A stretch of DNA of 48,514 nucleotides. Origin: Bacillota bacterium (GTDB taxonomy: Bacteria; Bacillota; UBA4882; UBA8346). This document shows, in pieces, positions 24,312 through 34,768 of the stretch (position 1 is the stretch's first letter; every line of letters begins with the position of its first letter). A program made the position numbers and the translations under genes. Where the stretch lies: NCBI GenBank assembly GCA_029553165.1, contig JAKPCT010000005.1, positions 1 through 48,514 of the forward strand, in the 5' to 3' direction. The notes under the pieces were generated by a model that had not been told where the DNA came from, did not search any database, and worked only from the letters and a program-made list of their open reading frames with translations.

Positions 24312-26954
24312 TTGACCAAGTACGTTTACTTATTCAGTGAAGGTAATGCTTCAATGCGTAACCTTTTAGGTGGTAAAGGAGCTAACTTAGCTGAAATGAC
24401 TGGTTTAGGACTGCCAGTTCCACGGGGATTTACTGTTACTACTGAAGCTTGTACCAAATATTATGCTGACGGTAAAGTCATAGCTAAAGAAGTGGAAGAT
24501 CAAATCTATGAAGCTTTAGCTAAGACTGAAACCATTGTTGGTAAAAAATTTGGTGATCCGAACAATCCGTTTTTAGTATCCGTCCGTTCCGGAGCAAGAG
24601 CTTCAATGCCTGGAATGATGGACACCATTTTGAACCTTGGTTTAAATGATATTGTTGTTGAGGGTTTGGCAAAACTTACCAATAACCCAAGATTTGCTTA
24701 TGACAGTTATCGCCGCTTTATCCAAATGTTCAGCGATGTTGTTATGGAAGTTGAAAAGCCAAAATTTGAAAAGATTTTAGATGCAGTTAAAGAAGAAAAC
24801 AACGCTCATTTTGATACTGATTTAACCGCTGATCACTTAAAAGAAGTAGTCCGCCGTTATAAAGAACTCTTCAAACAAGAGAAAGGTTTTGAATTCCCGC
24901 AAGATCCTAAAGTTCAATTGATGGAAGCAGTTAAGGCTGTTTTCCGTTCCTGGGACAACCCACGGGCGATTGTATACCGCCGTTTAAATGATATCCCTGG
25001 TGACTGGGGTACCGCAGTAAACGTTCAAGAGATGGTCTATGGTAACATGGGTAATGATTCCGGAACCGGTGTTGCCTTTACCCGTAACCCATCTACCGGT
25101 GAGAAGAAACTCTACGGTGAGTTCTTGATGAATGCACAAGGTGAAGACGTTGTTGCAGGTATCAGAACTCCGCAATCAATTGACCAATTGAAAGAGATTA
25201 ATCCTGATGCTTACAATCAATTCCTTGAAATTGCCGAGAAATTAGAGAAGCATTATCGTGATATGCAAGATATGGAGTTCACCATCGAAAGAGGAAAACT
25301 CTTTATGTTGCAAACCCGTAATGGTAAACGTACTGCAGCTGCAGCATTAAAGATTGCCGTTGATTTGGTAAATGAAGGAATGGTCACCAAAGAAGAAGCA
25401 ATCATGAAGGTTGACCCAAAACAATTAGATGCACTCTTACATCCTAACTTTGAACCAAATGCGTTAAAAGCAGCAACTCCTGTTGCTAAAGGTCTTCCTG
25501 CTTCTCCAGGTGCTGCTACCGGTAAAGTTTACTTCGAAGCTGAAGATGCAGTTAATGCCTATAAAAATGGTGAGAAACAAGTTATCTTGGTCCGCTTGGA
25601 GACTTCACCGGAAGATATCGAAGGTATGCATGTCGCTCAAGGTATTCTTACCGGCCGTGGTGGAATGACTTCTCACGCCGCAGTAGTTGCCCGTGGTATG
25701 GGAACCTGTTGTGTTGCCGGTTGTGGCGAGATTAAGATCAACGAAGAAGAGAAATACTTCATTGATAAAAATGGCAAACGCTATAATGAAGGTGATTGGA
25801 TTTCATTAGACGGTACTACCGGAAATGTTTATGGTGAAAAGTTACCGACTATTGAGCCACAAATGACCGGTGATTTTGCAACCTTAATGAGTTGGGCTGA
25901 CGAACTCCGCGTCCTTAAAGTACGTACCAATGCTGATACTCCAGCCGATGCAAGAGTAGCGATCAACTTTGGAGCTGAAGGTATCGGACTTTGCCGTACC
26001 GAGCACATGTTCTTTGAAGCCGATCGTATTCCTGCAATGCGTGAAATGATCGTTGCCCGGACTGAAGAACAGCGTCGTAAAGCATTAGAAAAATTACTGC
26101 CGATGCAACGCAGTGATTTTGAAGGTCTGTTCACTGAAATGAAGGGTTATCCGGTAACAATTCGTTTCCTGGATCCTCCACTCCATGAATTCTTACCACA
26201 AGAAGATGAAGATATCAAAGCATTGGCTAAAGAAATGGGCTTAAGCTTTGAAGAATTGAAAGGTATTATTGCTGATCTCCATGAGTTTAACCCAATGATG
26301 GGTCACCGTGGTTGCCGTTTGGCAGTAACATACCCAGAGATTGCCGAGATGCAAACCCGTGCAGTTATTGAAGCTGCAATTAACGTAAATAACAAAGGAA
26401 TGAACGTTGTACCTGAGATTATGATTCCGCTTGTTGGCGAAGTCAAAGAGTTGAAGTATGTTAAAGATGTAGTTGTAAAGACTGCTGATGAGGTAATCGC
26501 TAAAGCCGGTGTTAAACTCGAGTACAAAGTCGGAACCATGATTGAGATTCCAAGAGCTGCTTTAACTGCAGATGAAATTGCTAAAGAAGCAGAATTTTTC
26601 TCCTTCGGTACCAATGACTTAACCCAAATGACCTTTGGATTTAGCCGTGATGATGCCGGTAAATTCTTAGAAGAATACTACAACAAGAAGATTTATGAAT
26701 CCGATCCATTTGCACGGTTAGATCAAACCGGTGTTGGTAAATTGGTTGAAACAGCAGTTAAACTTGGTAAACAAACCCGCCCGGATATTAAACTTGGTAT
26801 CTGTGGTGAACATGGTGGCGATCCTTCTTCAGTTGAGTTCTGCCATAAAGTTGGTTTGAACTATGTATCTTGCTCACCTTTCCGGGTTCCAATTGCTCGG
26901 TTGGCTGCTGCACAAGCTGCAGTTAAAAAAGAAGGAGACTTGGGTCAGAAGTAA
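24312..26954 (+). CDS. ppdK: Pyruvate, phosphate dikinase
   Basis: The 880-residue enzyme interconverts pyruvate + ATP + phosphate and phosphoenolpyruvate + AMP + pyrophosphate, central to PPi-based glycolysis or gluconeogenesis in anaerobes. The N-terminal nucleotide-binding domain has GGKGANLAEMTGLGLPVPRG and SVRSGARASMPGMMDTILN. The phosphohistidine is His455 in GGMTSHAAVVARG, the same number as in the Clostridium symbiosum enzyme. The PEP-binding domain has EGIGLCRTEHMF, SFGTNDLTQM and Cys831 in GICGEHGG. The TTG start has GAGGAGGTA upstream. Codon use is visibly biased (many GGT, CGT, ACC), as in highly expressed genes. It stands alone, between a long leader and a strong terminator. Confidence 0.97.
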   Translation: MTKYVYLFSEGNASMRNLLGGKGANLAEMTGLGLPVPRGFTVTTEACTKYYADGKVIAKEVEDQIYEALAKTETIVGKKFGDPNNPFLVSVRSGARASMPGMMDTILNLGLNDIVVEGLAKLTNNPRFAYDSYRRFIQMFSDVVMEVEKPKFEKILDAVKEENNAHFDTDLTADHLKEVVRRYKELFKQEKGFEFPQDPKVQLMEAVKAVFRSWDNPRAIVYRRLNDIPGDWGTAVNVQEMVYGNMGNDSGTGVAFTRNPSTGEKKLYGEFLMNAQGEDVVAGIRTPQSIDQLKEINPDAYNQFLEIAEKLEKHYRDMQDMEFTIERGKLFMLQTRNGKRTAAAALKIAVDLVNEGMVTKEEAIMKVDPKQLDALLHPNFEPNALKAATPVAKGLPASPGAATGKVYFEAEDAVNAYKNGEKQVILVRLETSPEDIEGMHVAQGILTGRGGMTSHAAVVARGMGTCCVAGCGEIKINEEEKYFIDKNGKRYNEGDWISLDGTTGNVYGEKLPTIEPQMTGDFATLMSWADELRVLKVRTNADTPADARVAINFGAEGIGLCRTEHMFFEADRIPAMREMIVARTEEQRRKALEKLLPMQRSDFEGLFTEMKGYPVTIRFLDPPLHEFLPQEDEDIKALAKEMGLSFEELKGIIADLHEFNPMMGHRGCRLAVTYPEIAEMQTRAVIEAAINVNNKGMNVVPEIMIPLVGEVKELKYVKDVVVKTADEVIAKAGVKLEYKVGTMIEIPRAALTADEIAKEAEFFSFGTNDLTQMTFGFSRDDAGKFLEEYYNKKIYESDPFARLDQTGVGKLVETAVKLGKQTRPDIKLGICGEHGGDPSSVEFCHKVGLNYVSCSPFRVPIARLAAAQAAVKKEGDLGQK

Positions 26955-26984
26955 GATAACATTTAATTTTTAGTTATTAACAAT

Positions 26985-27016
26985 AAACGGGAATGATTTT
27001 ACATCATTCCCGTTTT
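26985..27016 (+). terminator. Intrinsic terminator of ppdK
   Basis: ACGGGAATGAT (26987-26997) and ATCATTCCCGT (27003-27013) form an 11-base perfect stem with a five-base loop, and TTT follows. It lies about 30 bases after ppdK. Confidence 0.9.
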
Positions 27017-27090
27017 AGTTAATATTATTAAAGGAAAACGTTTGAAAAATCGATATCCAAAAGAAGAATAAATAATATCGGGAGGAGTCA

Positions 27091-27174
27091 ATGTGGAAAG
27101 AAAAAATTGAAGAGATTCGCTTGATTGAAGCGAAATATTCAATCAAGTTAAATGATAAAAAAATAATTCGGTAG
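27091..27174 (+). CDS. Candidate small ORF, 27 residues
   Basis: An ATG at 27091 with the strong site GGGAGGAG (27080-27086) opens a frame of 27 codons beginning MWKEKIEEIRLIEAK, a charged amphipathic helix. Its TAG stop overlaps a GTG that opens a second small frame. It could be a true small protein or the remnant of a larger decayed gene. The rest of the 477-base gap between ppdK and the SGNH gene shows no other gene. Confidence 0.35.
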   Translation: MWKEKIEEIRLIEAKYSIKLNDKKIIR

Positions 27175-27254
27175 TGAAGATAAAAAATCCTGTTGAAGCA
27201 GTAAGCAAAATACTGAGAATACTCATAAAGATTGTGATAAAGACTAAATGCTAA
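27174..27254 (+). CDS. Candidate small ORF, 26 residues, cationic
   Basis: A GTG at 27174 overlaps the preceding TAG. The frame encodes 26 residues with the hydrophobic, Lys/Arg-rich segment AVSKILRILIKIVIKTK and a final Cys. The composition resembles membrane-active peptides. There is no independent ribosome site, so it would depend on coupling to the upstream frame. A decayed gene is the alternative. Confidence 0.25.
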   Translation: MKIKNPVEAVSKILRILIKIVIKTKC

Positions 27255-27431
27255 ACTTGCTTGTTATTAAGCAATTGTACGGACTCTTTTGTTTAAGACC
27301 CTGTGTTTTTTATTTTATTATTATAAAGTTAAAATATTAGTGATATTTTTCGCAATAATTAACAGGATTTCTGAAACTAGTACAGAATGTTTTAATTATT
27401 TACAGTAAAAGGCTTGTAGACAGGTGATAAA

Positions 27432-28421
27432 ATGCAAAGTTATTCATATCAAGATAAAGTTTTTACCTTTGAAGGGTGCATCTCTGTAAAACAGACCGCT
27501 GACTGGGTTATGCCATGGCGAATTGACTGTGAAAGGCTTGATCTCTATCCTGGTTTAACAGAGCGGGCTTCCGAAAGCACAGGAGTCAGATTGGTATTCT
27601 CCACCAGTTCACTGGAACTGGCATTAGAATTGGAAGAACCGGCGAGTGATATGAAGGTGGATCTGTTTGTAGATGGGCTTTTTATTCAGGAAGCCAAAGT
27701 TGATCCGACTTCGAACCAAATTGTCTTTAATATGTTACCGCCGGGCAATAAGGATATTGAAATCTGGCTTGACCATCGTTATCAAACCAAATTAAAACGG
27801 GTTTTGACTGAACCGGGAGCGAAGATTGGAATTTTGCCTCAAGTTTCTGTAAAGAAAAACCGATGGATTCATTATGGAAGTTCAATCAGTCAAGCTAAAG
27901 AAGCCGAATCAGCCTCGAAGATCTGGACCGGAATGGTCGCGCAACGTTTAGGGTTGAACTTAACCAATCTGGGTTTTGCAGGCGAATGTAAGCTTGACCC
28001 AATGATTGCCCGTTTAATCAGAGATTTACCGGCGGATTTTATCAGTTTGGAAGTTGGAATTAATATTTATGATGGCGATCTGACCGAAAGGACATTCACC
28101 GCCAATTTGATCGGGGCGATCCAGATAATTAAAGAAAAACATTATCGTACTCCATTGACTATAATATCTCCAATCTTCAGTCCCCCACGTGAAGATGTAA
28201 AGGGTAATTCGGGGATGAGTCTCAAAGATATCAGGGCGATTGTTGCAGATGTTGTTCAAAGGTTTAATAGCCGTGAAGAAACGAAGATTCAATATATTGA
28301 CGGTCATAAGTTGTTTGGCATTAACGAATCCCAATATCTTCCCGATGAACTGCATCCGGATGCGGGAGGGCAGTTTATTTTGGCAATAAACTTTATTAAA
28401 GAAGTTTTTGGCAGTAAATGA
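27432..28421 (+). CDS. SGNH/GDSL-family hydrolase with N-terminal beta domain
   Basis: The 329-residue protein has an N-terminal beta-rich domain (about 1-145) and a C-terminal SGNH esterase domain. The nucleophile block is HYGSSISQ, the Gly block NLGFAGECKLDP, the Asn block LEVGINIYDG, and the Asp-His block is PDELHPDAGGQ. Such enzymes remove acyl groups from sugars or small molecules; the substrate here is unknown. No signal peptide is seen, so it acts inside the cell. ATG 27432 follows GGTGAT. It stands alone between a 250-base AT-rich upstream region and a decayed gene. Confidence 0.85.
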   Translation: MQSYSYQDKVFTFEGCISVKQTADWVMPWRIDCERLDLYPGLTERASESTGVRLVFSTSSLELALELEEPASDMKVDLFVDGLFIQEAKVDPTSNQIVFNMLPPGNKDIEIWLDHRYQTKLKRVLTEPGAKIGILPQVSVKKNRWIHYGSSISQAKEAESASKIWTGMVAQRLGLNLTNLGFAGECKLDPMIARLIRDLPADFISLEVGINIYDGDLTERTFTANLIGAIQIIKEKHYRTPLTIISPIFSPPREDVKGNSGMSLKDIRAIVADVVQRFNSREETKIQYIDGHKLFGINESQYLPDELHPDAGGQFILAINFIKEVFGSK

Positions 28422-28429
28422 TTTGTTGA

Positions 28430-28620
28430 TTAACTTATCCTTACGAAGCGAATGAAGCGGCCTTATATCAGGCCGTTTATCAGTTTGTCGCAGTAAATTT
28501 ATTAAGAAGATGACATTTAACGGCAGAGTTTCCAGATGAATTTACTTAGTTTTTAAAAATGAAAAAGGATTTTATCAATTAAATGTGGAATTGATTCGCA
28601 ATGATGGGAAGGTGTATTAA
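28430..28620 (+). pseudogene. Remnant of a decayed gene upstream of the DUF4321 gene
   Basis: Protein-like sequence can be read across two frames. The frame from 28430 gives YPYEANEAALYQAVYQFVAV until a TGA at 28511-28513, then HLTAEFPDEF. Near 28541 the coding-like reading shifts frame to YLVFKNEKGFYQLNVELIRN and ends at TAA 28618-28620. That stop overlaps the ATG of the DUF4321 gene as TAATG, an overlap typical of intact operons. I do not recognise the family. The hairpin CGGCCT / AGGCCG (28458-28475) inside it could alternatively be a terminator of the SGNH gene. Confidence 0.38.
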
Positions 28621-28874
28621 TGGCAAGTGCTGCTAAAAATAATTGGGTTTTGTTGATAGTCTTATTATTAATTGGTTTTATCTGTGGCTCAATTTTAGGC
28701 GAAATATTAAGGCCGTACTTTCCATTAATTGCTAAAGGGGCAACCGCAGAGATCGATCCCCAAACATTTAAGCTTGCAAATGCATTTTCGTTAACTTTTG
28801 GGTTTAAAATTCATCTTAATTTGGCAACAATATTAGGAGTTGTCTTTGCTTTTATTGTATATCGCAGATTATAG
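28620..28874 (+). CDS. DUF4321 small membrane protein
   Basis: The 84-residue protein has two membrane helices (about 9-30 and 62-82) separated by an outer segment, LRPYFPLIAKGATAEIDPQT. This layout and its place just before maf match DUF4321 proteins of Bacillota. Function is unknown; the position next to the mre/min genes suggests a link to the cell envelope. GGAAGGTG precedes the ATG. Confidence 0.78.
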   Translation: MASAAKNNWVLLIVLLLIGFICGSILGEILRPYFPLIAKGATAEIDPQTFKLANAFSLTFGFKIHLNLATILGVVFAFIVYRRL

Positions 28875-28880
28875 AATTCT

Positions 28881-29474
28881 ATGAAAGAGACCATGAAAGA
28901 GATCACATTGGCTTCTGCTTCTCCAAGAAGGGCAGAATTGTTAAAACAAGTTGGATTGTCATTTCGGGTTGTTCCAAGTGATGTTGATGAGAGTTTGATT
29001 CAACATAATTCACCCGAGGATTTGGTATTGCAGCTTGCCAAGTTAAAAGCTGAAAATGTAGCCGCGCAGATCGAGTCGGGGTATGTTATTGGCGCTGATA
29101 CAGTTGTTGTATTGGATGAAGAGATCCTGGGTAAACCAAGAGGGACAACTGAAGCAATAACAATGTTGACAATGTTAAGTGGTAAAGAACATTCGGTTTA
29201 TACCGGATTAGCAGTTATTGATCTACCTGAAAACCGGGTTTTTGCGGAAGTAGTTGAAACTAAAGTGAAGTTTCGGGAACTGTCCCAAAAAGAGATTGAA
29301 GAATATGTTGCTTCCGGCGAACCATTTGATAAAGCGGGAGCTTATGGGATTCAAGGCCGGGGTGCAATTTTTGTTGAAAGAATAGATGGTTGTTATTTTA
29401 ATGTTGTTGGGCTTCCGATTAGTAAACTGATCGTTATGTTGCAAAAGATATCAAATTCCCAAGTGTTGAGGTAA
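28881..29474 (+). CDS. maf: Maf-family nucleotide pyrophosphatase
   Basis: Maf proteins hydrolyse non-canonical or pyrimidine nucleoside triphosphates to monophosphates. LASASPRRAELLKQVGL is the N-terminal signature, and VIGADTVVVLDEEILGKPR, MLSGKEHSVYTG and FDKAGAYGIQGRGA carry the active-site residues. At 197 residues it is of normal length. The start may be ATG 28881 or ATG 28893; the latter has a purine-rich stretch just upstream. It lies between the DUF4321 gene and radC, five bases before the latter. Confidence 0.93.
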   Translation: MKETMKEITLASASPRRAELLKQVGLSFRVVPSDVDESLIQHNSPEDLVLQLAKLKAENVAAQIESGYVIGADTVVVLDEEILGKPRGTTEAITMLTMLSGKEHSVYTGLAVIDLPENRVFAEVVETKVKFRELSQKEIEEYVASGEPFDKAGAYGIQGRGAIFVERIDGCYFNVVGLPISKLIVMLQKISNSQVLR

Positions 29475-29479
29475 AGACG

Positions 29480-30169
29480 GTGGAGAAGCAGACGCTTAAA
29501 GACCTGCCCCTGGAGGAACGCCCGCGAGAGCGGTTACTTCATTATGGAGCAGAAAATCTAGCTGCTGCCGAATTAATTGCAATTATTTTGCGAACTGGCT
29601 CGTCAAACCGTACTGCATTGGCAGTGGCTGAAGAATTATTATTAAAATTCAAAGATTTACGAAGTTTGGCCAAAGCTTCTTGTGCTCAAATTGCCGAATG
29701 TAAAGGTGTTGGCCAAGCGAAAGCAATACAGTTGAAAGCGGCATTTGAATTGGGAAGGAGGGTTTTAACCAGTAATCCGGTACAAGCGCCAGTGATTAAA
29801 AAACCTCAAGACGTGTTTGAGCTGTTAAAAGCTAATTATCAGGATCTTGACCGTGAACATTTTAAAGTTGTTCACTTAAATACTAAAAATCAGGTTATCA
29901 AGGTTGAAACAACTGCCATTGGAATCCTGAGTTCTTCACCAGTTCACCCCCGGGAAGTATTTAAGGAAGCAGTGAAGTCGAGTACTGCCAGTTTGATATT
30001 ATCCCATAATCATCCCAGCGGGGATCCAACTCCGAGCCGGGAGGATATTTTATTGACAAACAGACTGCGTGAAGCTGGTCAGATATTAGGGATAGAAATC
30101 ATTGATCATGTAATTTTTGGTGATAACCGGTATGTAAGTTTGAAAGAGCAAGGTTATTTAAGCATCTAA
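29480..30169 (+). CDS. radC: RadC family protein (JAB/MPN domain)
   Basis: The 229-residue protein has an N-terminal helix-hairpin-helix region (CAQIAECKGVGQAKAIQLKA) and a C-terminal JAB/MPN metalloprotease-like domain with HLNTKNQ and SHNHPSGDPTPSREDILLT. RadC was once named for DNA repair, but that role was not upheld and its function is open. The GTG start at 29480 has GAGGT at normal distance. The neighbours maf and mreB are the usual ones in Bacillota. Confidence 0.93.
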   Translation: MEKQTLKDLPLEERPRERLLHYGAENLAAAELIAIILRTGSSNRTALAVAEELLLKFKDLRSLAKASCAQIAECKGVGQAKAIQLKAAFELGRRVLTSNPVQAPVIKKPQDVFELLKANYQDLDREHFKVVHLNTKNQVIKVETTAIGILSSSPVHPREVFKEAVKSSTASLILSHNHPSGDPTPSREDILLTNRLREAGQILGIEIIDHVIFGDNRYVSLKEQGYLSI

Positions 30170-30191
30170 ACATATTAATTATTCATTATGA

Positions 30192-31250
<1,059 letters not shown>

Positions 31251-31265
31251 AAGGGTGACCTTCAA

Positions 31266-32141
31266 TTGTTGAATTTATTTGCAAATAAACGCTTTTTATT
31301 AATAGCCCTTATCTTCCTCCTGCTGACTTGGGTGATGTTTGTTACCTCAAGGGAACGGCCGCAGGAAGGGAAGGTTGAGTATTTTTTTAATACGGCGATT
31401 GCACCACTGGAGACGATTTTTAACAGTGTTGGACGAGTGATTAGTGATAGTTGGCAAACTGTTACAAAACTTGGCCAGTTGAAGGTTGAAAATGAACGGC
31501 TGCAAAAAAAGATTGCTAACTTAAAAGTGCGTCAATTAGAATTGGAATCATTACAGGAAGAAAATATACTCCTGCGTGAAGCGTTAGATTTTAAAAACAG
31601 TCAAACCAATGAAATTGTTGTTGCTGAAGTAATTGCAGTCAATCCTAATAATTGGAACCATACGTTAACAATCAATAAAGGTAGTTATAGATACGGATTA
31701 GAGAAGAATATGGCTGTAATCAGTCCCAATGGTGTTGTTGGCAGAATTGGTGAAGTTCGCCCGCTATCAGCCGAAGTGATTTTATTGAATGATGCCAGAG
31801 ATGGCAACTATATTGGCGGGGTTATCGCCAGGACTGGAAGTATGGTTATTGTATCCGGTGGCGGAGAAGATTTAGGTTACTGTACGGTAAAACCGGCAAT
31901 TGATAGTTATTTTGCTGATTTAAAAATGAATGATTTAGTTGTTACTGCGGCAACCAGCAATAAATTTCCGAAAGGAATACCAATCGGCAAAATTGTTAAT
32001 TTGAATAAGGGTTCCAATGATTTAGTCTCTAAGGCTTCGTTAAAACCGGCAGTTAATCTTAGTCAGCTTAAAATTGTTTATGTTATCAAAACTAAACAGG
32101 AGAATGTAGGGCTAATAAACAGCCCTGAAAGTAATAAATAA
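31266..32141 (+). CDS. mreC: Rod shape-determining protein MreC
   Basis: The 291-residue bitopic protein has a membrane helix near residues 7-25, then a coiled coil (about 65-115, with VENERLQKKIANLKVRQLEL), then two beta barrels with the family motif VVAEVIAVNPNNWNHTLTIN and VGRIGEV. It links MreB to the outer wall-synthesis enzymes. The TTG start at 31266 is seven bases after GGGTGA. It overlaps mreD by TAATG. Confidence 0.95.
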   Translation: MLNLFANKRFLLIALIFLLLTWVMFVTSRERPQEGKVEYFFNTAIAPLETIFNSVGRVISDSWQTVTKLGQLKVENERLQKKIANLKVRQLELESLQEENILLREALDFKNSQTNEIVVAEVIAVNPNNWNHTLTINKGSYRYGLEKNMAVISPNGVVGRIGEVRPLSAEVILLNDARDGNYIGGVIARTGSMVIVSGGGEDLGYCTVKPAIDSYFADLKMNDLVVTAATSNKFPKGIPIGKIVNLNKGSNDLVSKASLKPAVNLSQLKIVYVIKTKQENVGLINSPESNK

Positions 32142-32635
32142 TGCGGTTTTTATTATTGTCACTCGGAGTAATCTTAGGGATTGGTCTCCAATCTACCTGG
32201 CTGTCAAATCTGGGTATTGTTAATCAATTGAAACCGGATTTGATTTTAATTATGGTTATTTCCTATGGCTTATTAAAAGGTCCGGAATCAGGTACTGCCT
32301 TTGGACTGGTATCTGGTTTTGTGATGGACCTTTTTTCAGGAAATGTTATTGGAATTGGTGCATTGATCAAAATGATTGCTGGTTTTTCGGCTGGATTATT
32401 GGAGAAAAATATTTTTAAAGATAATTTATTAATTCCAGCTCTGGTCACCTTTGTTTGGACAATTGTATTAGAAAGCTTTAATGCAATGATTCGGTTGGTA
32501 TTTAAGGCTAATTTTAATTTTTTTGCGGTTTTTGTTTCAGTTATTGTACCATTGGCAATTTATAATGCGCTATTGGCGCCGATAATTTATCAATTGCTCA
32601 TCAAGATGGAGCAATTTTTAATTGAAAGAAGCTGA
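32141..32635 (+). CDS. mreD: Rod shape-determining protein MreD
   Basis: The 164-residue hydrophobic protein has about five membrane helices and the MreD-like segments NQLKPDLILIMVISYGLLKG and GTAFGLVSGFVMDLFSG. It is an integral partner of MreC and of the elongasome transpeptidase. Translation is coupled to mreC. An 81-base gap with a GGAGG site separates it from mrdA. Confidence 0.92.
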   Translation: MRFLLLSLGVILGIGLQSTWLSNLGIVNQLKPDLILIMVISYGLLKGPESGTAFGLVSGFVMDLFSGNVIGIGALIKMIAGFSAGLLEKNIFKDNLLIPALVTFVWTIVLESFNAMIRLVFKANFNFFAVFVSVIVPLAIYNALLAPIIYQLLIKMEQFLIERS

Positions 32636-32716
32636 AATTTTTAAACGGTAAAGCCGCTTTCTACTTGGATTCTTCTCAATAATTAGGGAAAATGCTAGGT
32701 AGCTACGGAGGTTAGT

Positions 32717-34714
32717 TTGGTAAAGGATAATGTTTCCAAACAATTAGAACCAAGATTTCGGGTATTAGCAGGGGTAGTACTGCTAATTTTCTTAGCATTA
32801 GTTGCCCGTTTATGGATGTTGCAGATCGTCCAAGGGGCTACTAGTATGCTTAGATCAATCAATAACCAAACAGCGCGGATCAGAATTGCTGCGCCGCGGG
32901 GTTTATTTTATGACCGTAATAATCAGATTTTAGTTGATTCACGGATCTCGCATAATGTATTGATCGCTCCGAAAAATATCCAGGACCGGGAAAAAACAGT
33001 CAGTACTTTAAGTAGAATCTTAAAGATCTCCGAAGAAGAGATTAATACTAAAATCGATCAGGCTCAGAATCCTAATGATTATATAATAATCAAAAAAAAT
33101 ATTGATCTTGAGACGGTAATGAAGCTTCGCGAAGAACAATTCGACTTGCCCGATGTTGAGGTTGATACCGTCCATTTACGTAATTACCGTTATGGGGAGT
33201 TAGCGGGGCATTTATTTGGCTATATTCGGGAGATTGATCAAAAAGAGCTTGAGCAATTAAAAGACGAAGGTTATCAAATGGGGGATTTAATCGGAAAAAC
33301 CGGCTTAGAACGTACTTACGAAAAATATTTGCGCGGAGTAGAGGGACGAAAAGTTTTTGAAGTTGATATTCAAGGACAGCGAAAAAGCAAGCCCACGGTA
33401 ATTGAACCGCAAAATGGCGATAACCTGCACCTGACGATCGATCTCAAAATACAAGCGGCAGCTGAAAAAGCCTTAGTTGAACAGTTGGAATACCTTCAAA
33501 AGAATACGAAATATAAAAACGCCAAATCGGGAGCTGTTGTTGTTTTAGATCCCCGTAATGGGGATATTTTGGCAATGGTAAGCAAACCTGGCTATGATCC
33601 TAATATCTTTGTGGGCCCGATTCCTACTGAAACGGCAAAATATCTTTATGACCGGACGTTGATTCCAATGGTAAACCGGGCGATTCAGGGAGAGTTTGCG
33701 CCTGGCTCCACTTTCAAAACAGTTACTACACTGGCTGCTTTAATGGAAAATAAAGCAACGGATAAAGAACACTTCTTCTGTAACGGTTATGATCCGGTTT
33801 GGAAAAACAAATTCAAGTGTTGGACTGTGGGAAGTAACGCTGGAGGTCATGGTAGATTGAATGTTATTGGTGGCCTTAAGAATTCCTGCAACATTGTTAT
33901 GGCTGAATTGGGCCGGAGAATCGGGCCAAATACTTTGGCTAAATATGCGAAGCTGTTGGGTTTTGGTAAACCGACAGGACTGGAGTTATTACCTAAAGAA
34001 AAAAGTGGTTTAATTCCGGATCCGGATTGGAAACGGAAGCATACTAGCGATAAAGAATGGTATCCGTTGGAAACACTCCATTTTTCCATTGGACAGGGTT
34101 ATTTAACAGTTACACCGTTACAATTAGCTGTTCACTATGCTGCGCTTGCTAATGGCGGAAAAATTTATCAACCTCGGGTAGTTACACGGATTACGTCAGC
34201 AACAGGTGAACTGCGTAAGTCGTTTAAACCTGTTTTGGTTAATGATTTAAAGATTCCTAGAGAAACTTTGAAGGTCGTCCAACAAGGGCTTGAAGAAGTG
34301 GTTGCTTCGGGAACTGCTGCTTCTTATTATCGGGGATTTCCGCTTGATAAATATCCGATTGCGGGGAAGACGGGAACTGCCCAAAGGCCGCCCTATGATA
34401 ACACTGCTGTTTTTGCCAGTTATGCTCCGGCAGATAAACCAGAGATTGTAGTTGTTGTTTTAGTTGAGCAAGGTGGTTCGGGAAGCAGTGGCGCCTCGCC
34501 AATTGCCCGTAAGGTATTTGAAGCATACTTTGGTTTGGACGAAAAAGCCAAAGAAACCAGTCCAAAGCAGACTGCTGAAAGACAACTTGTAAAACCACAA
34601 TCCACCAAAGTAGCTCCATCAGCTGCTGAAACCAAAACTGGAAGCAAGCAAGAGAATAATAATGAAGCAGTAAATGGCCCTAGTGAAAACGCTTCAACCA
34701 ATAGCTTCAATTAA
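32717..34714 (+). CDS. mrdA: Penicillin-binding protein 2 (elongation transpeptidase)
   Basis: The 665-residue class B PBP cross-links peptidoglycan during elongation, paired with RodA. One N-terminal membrane helix (about 17-37) precedes a PBP dimerisation domain (LRNYRYGELAGHLFGYIREI, GKTGLERTYEKYLRGVEG) and the transpeptidase domain. The active-site Ser331 lies in APGSTFKTV, followed by SCN in LKNSCNIVMAELG and KTG in AGKTGTAQRP. The last 55 residues or so are a low-complexity Lys/Thr/Ser/Asn-rich tail. The TTG start has GGAGG five bases upstream. A terminator follows. Confidence 0.95.
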   Translation: MVKDNVSKQLEPRFRVLAGVVLLIFLALVARLWMLQIVQGATSMLRSINNQTARIRIAAPRGLFYDRNNQILVDSRISHNVLIAPKNIQDREKTVSTLSRILKISEEEINTKIDQAQNPNDYIIIKKNIDLETVMKLREEQFDLPDVEVDTVHLRNYRYGELAGHLFGYIREIDQKELEQLKDEGYQMGDLIGKTGLERTYEKYLRGVEGRKVFEVDIQGQRKSKPTVIEPQNGDNLHLTIDLKIQAAAEKALVEQLEYLQKNTKYKNAKSGAVVVLDPRNGDILAMVSKPGYDPNIFVGPIPTETAKYLYDRTLIPMVNRAIQGEFAPGSTFKTVTTLAALMENKATDKEHFFCNGYDPVWKNKFKCWTVGSNAGGHGRLNVIGGLKNSCNIVMAELGRRIGPNTLAKYAKLLGFGKPTGLELLPKEKSGLIPDPDWKRKHTSDKEWYPLETLHFSIGQGYLTVTPLQLAVHYAALANGGKIYQPRVVTRITSATGELRKSFKPVLVNDLKIPRETLKVVQQGLEEVVASGTAASYYRGFPLDKYPIAGKTGTAQRPPYDNTAVFASYAPADKPEIVVVVLVEQGGSGSSGASPIARKVFEAYFGLDEKAKETSPKQTAERQLVKPQSTKVAPSAAETKTGSKQENNNEAVNGPSENASTNSFN

Positions 34715-34739
34715 ACCGAACAATAAGTAAATTTTAGAG

Positions 34740-34768
34740 TTCTCCTGTTTTAGGAGGATTTTTTTTTT
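34740..34768 (+). terminator. Intrinsic terminator after mrdA
   Basis: TTCTCCT (34740-34746) pairs with AGGAGGA (34752-34758) with one wobble, and a run of ten T follows. It separates the mreBCD-mrdA transcript from minCDE-rodA. Confidence 0.85.
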
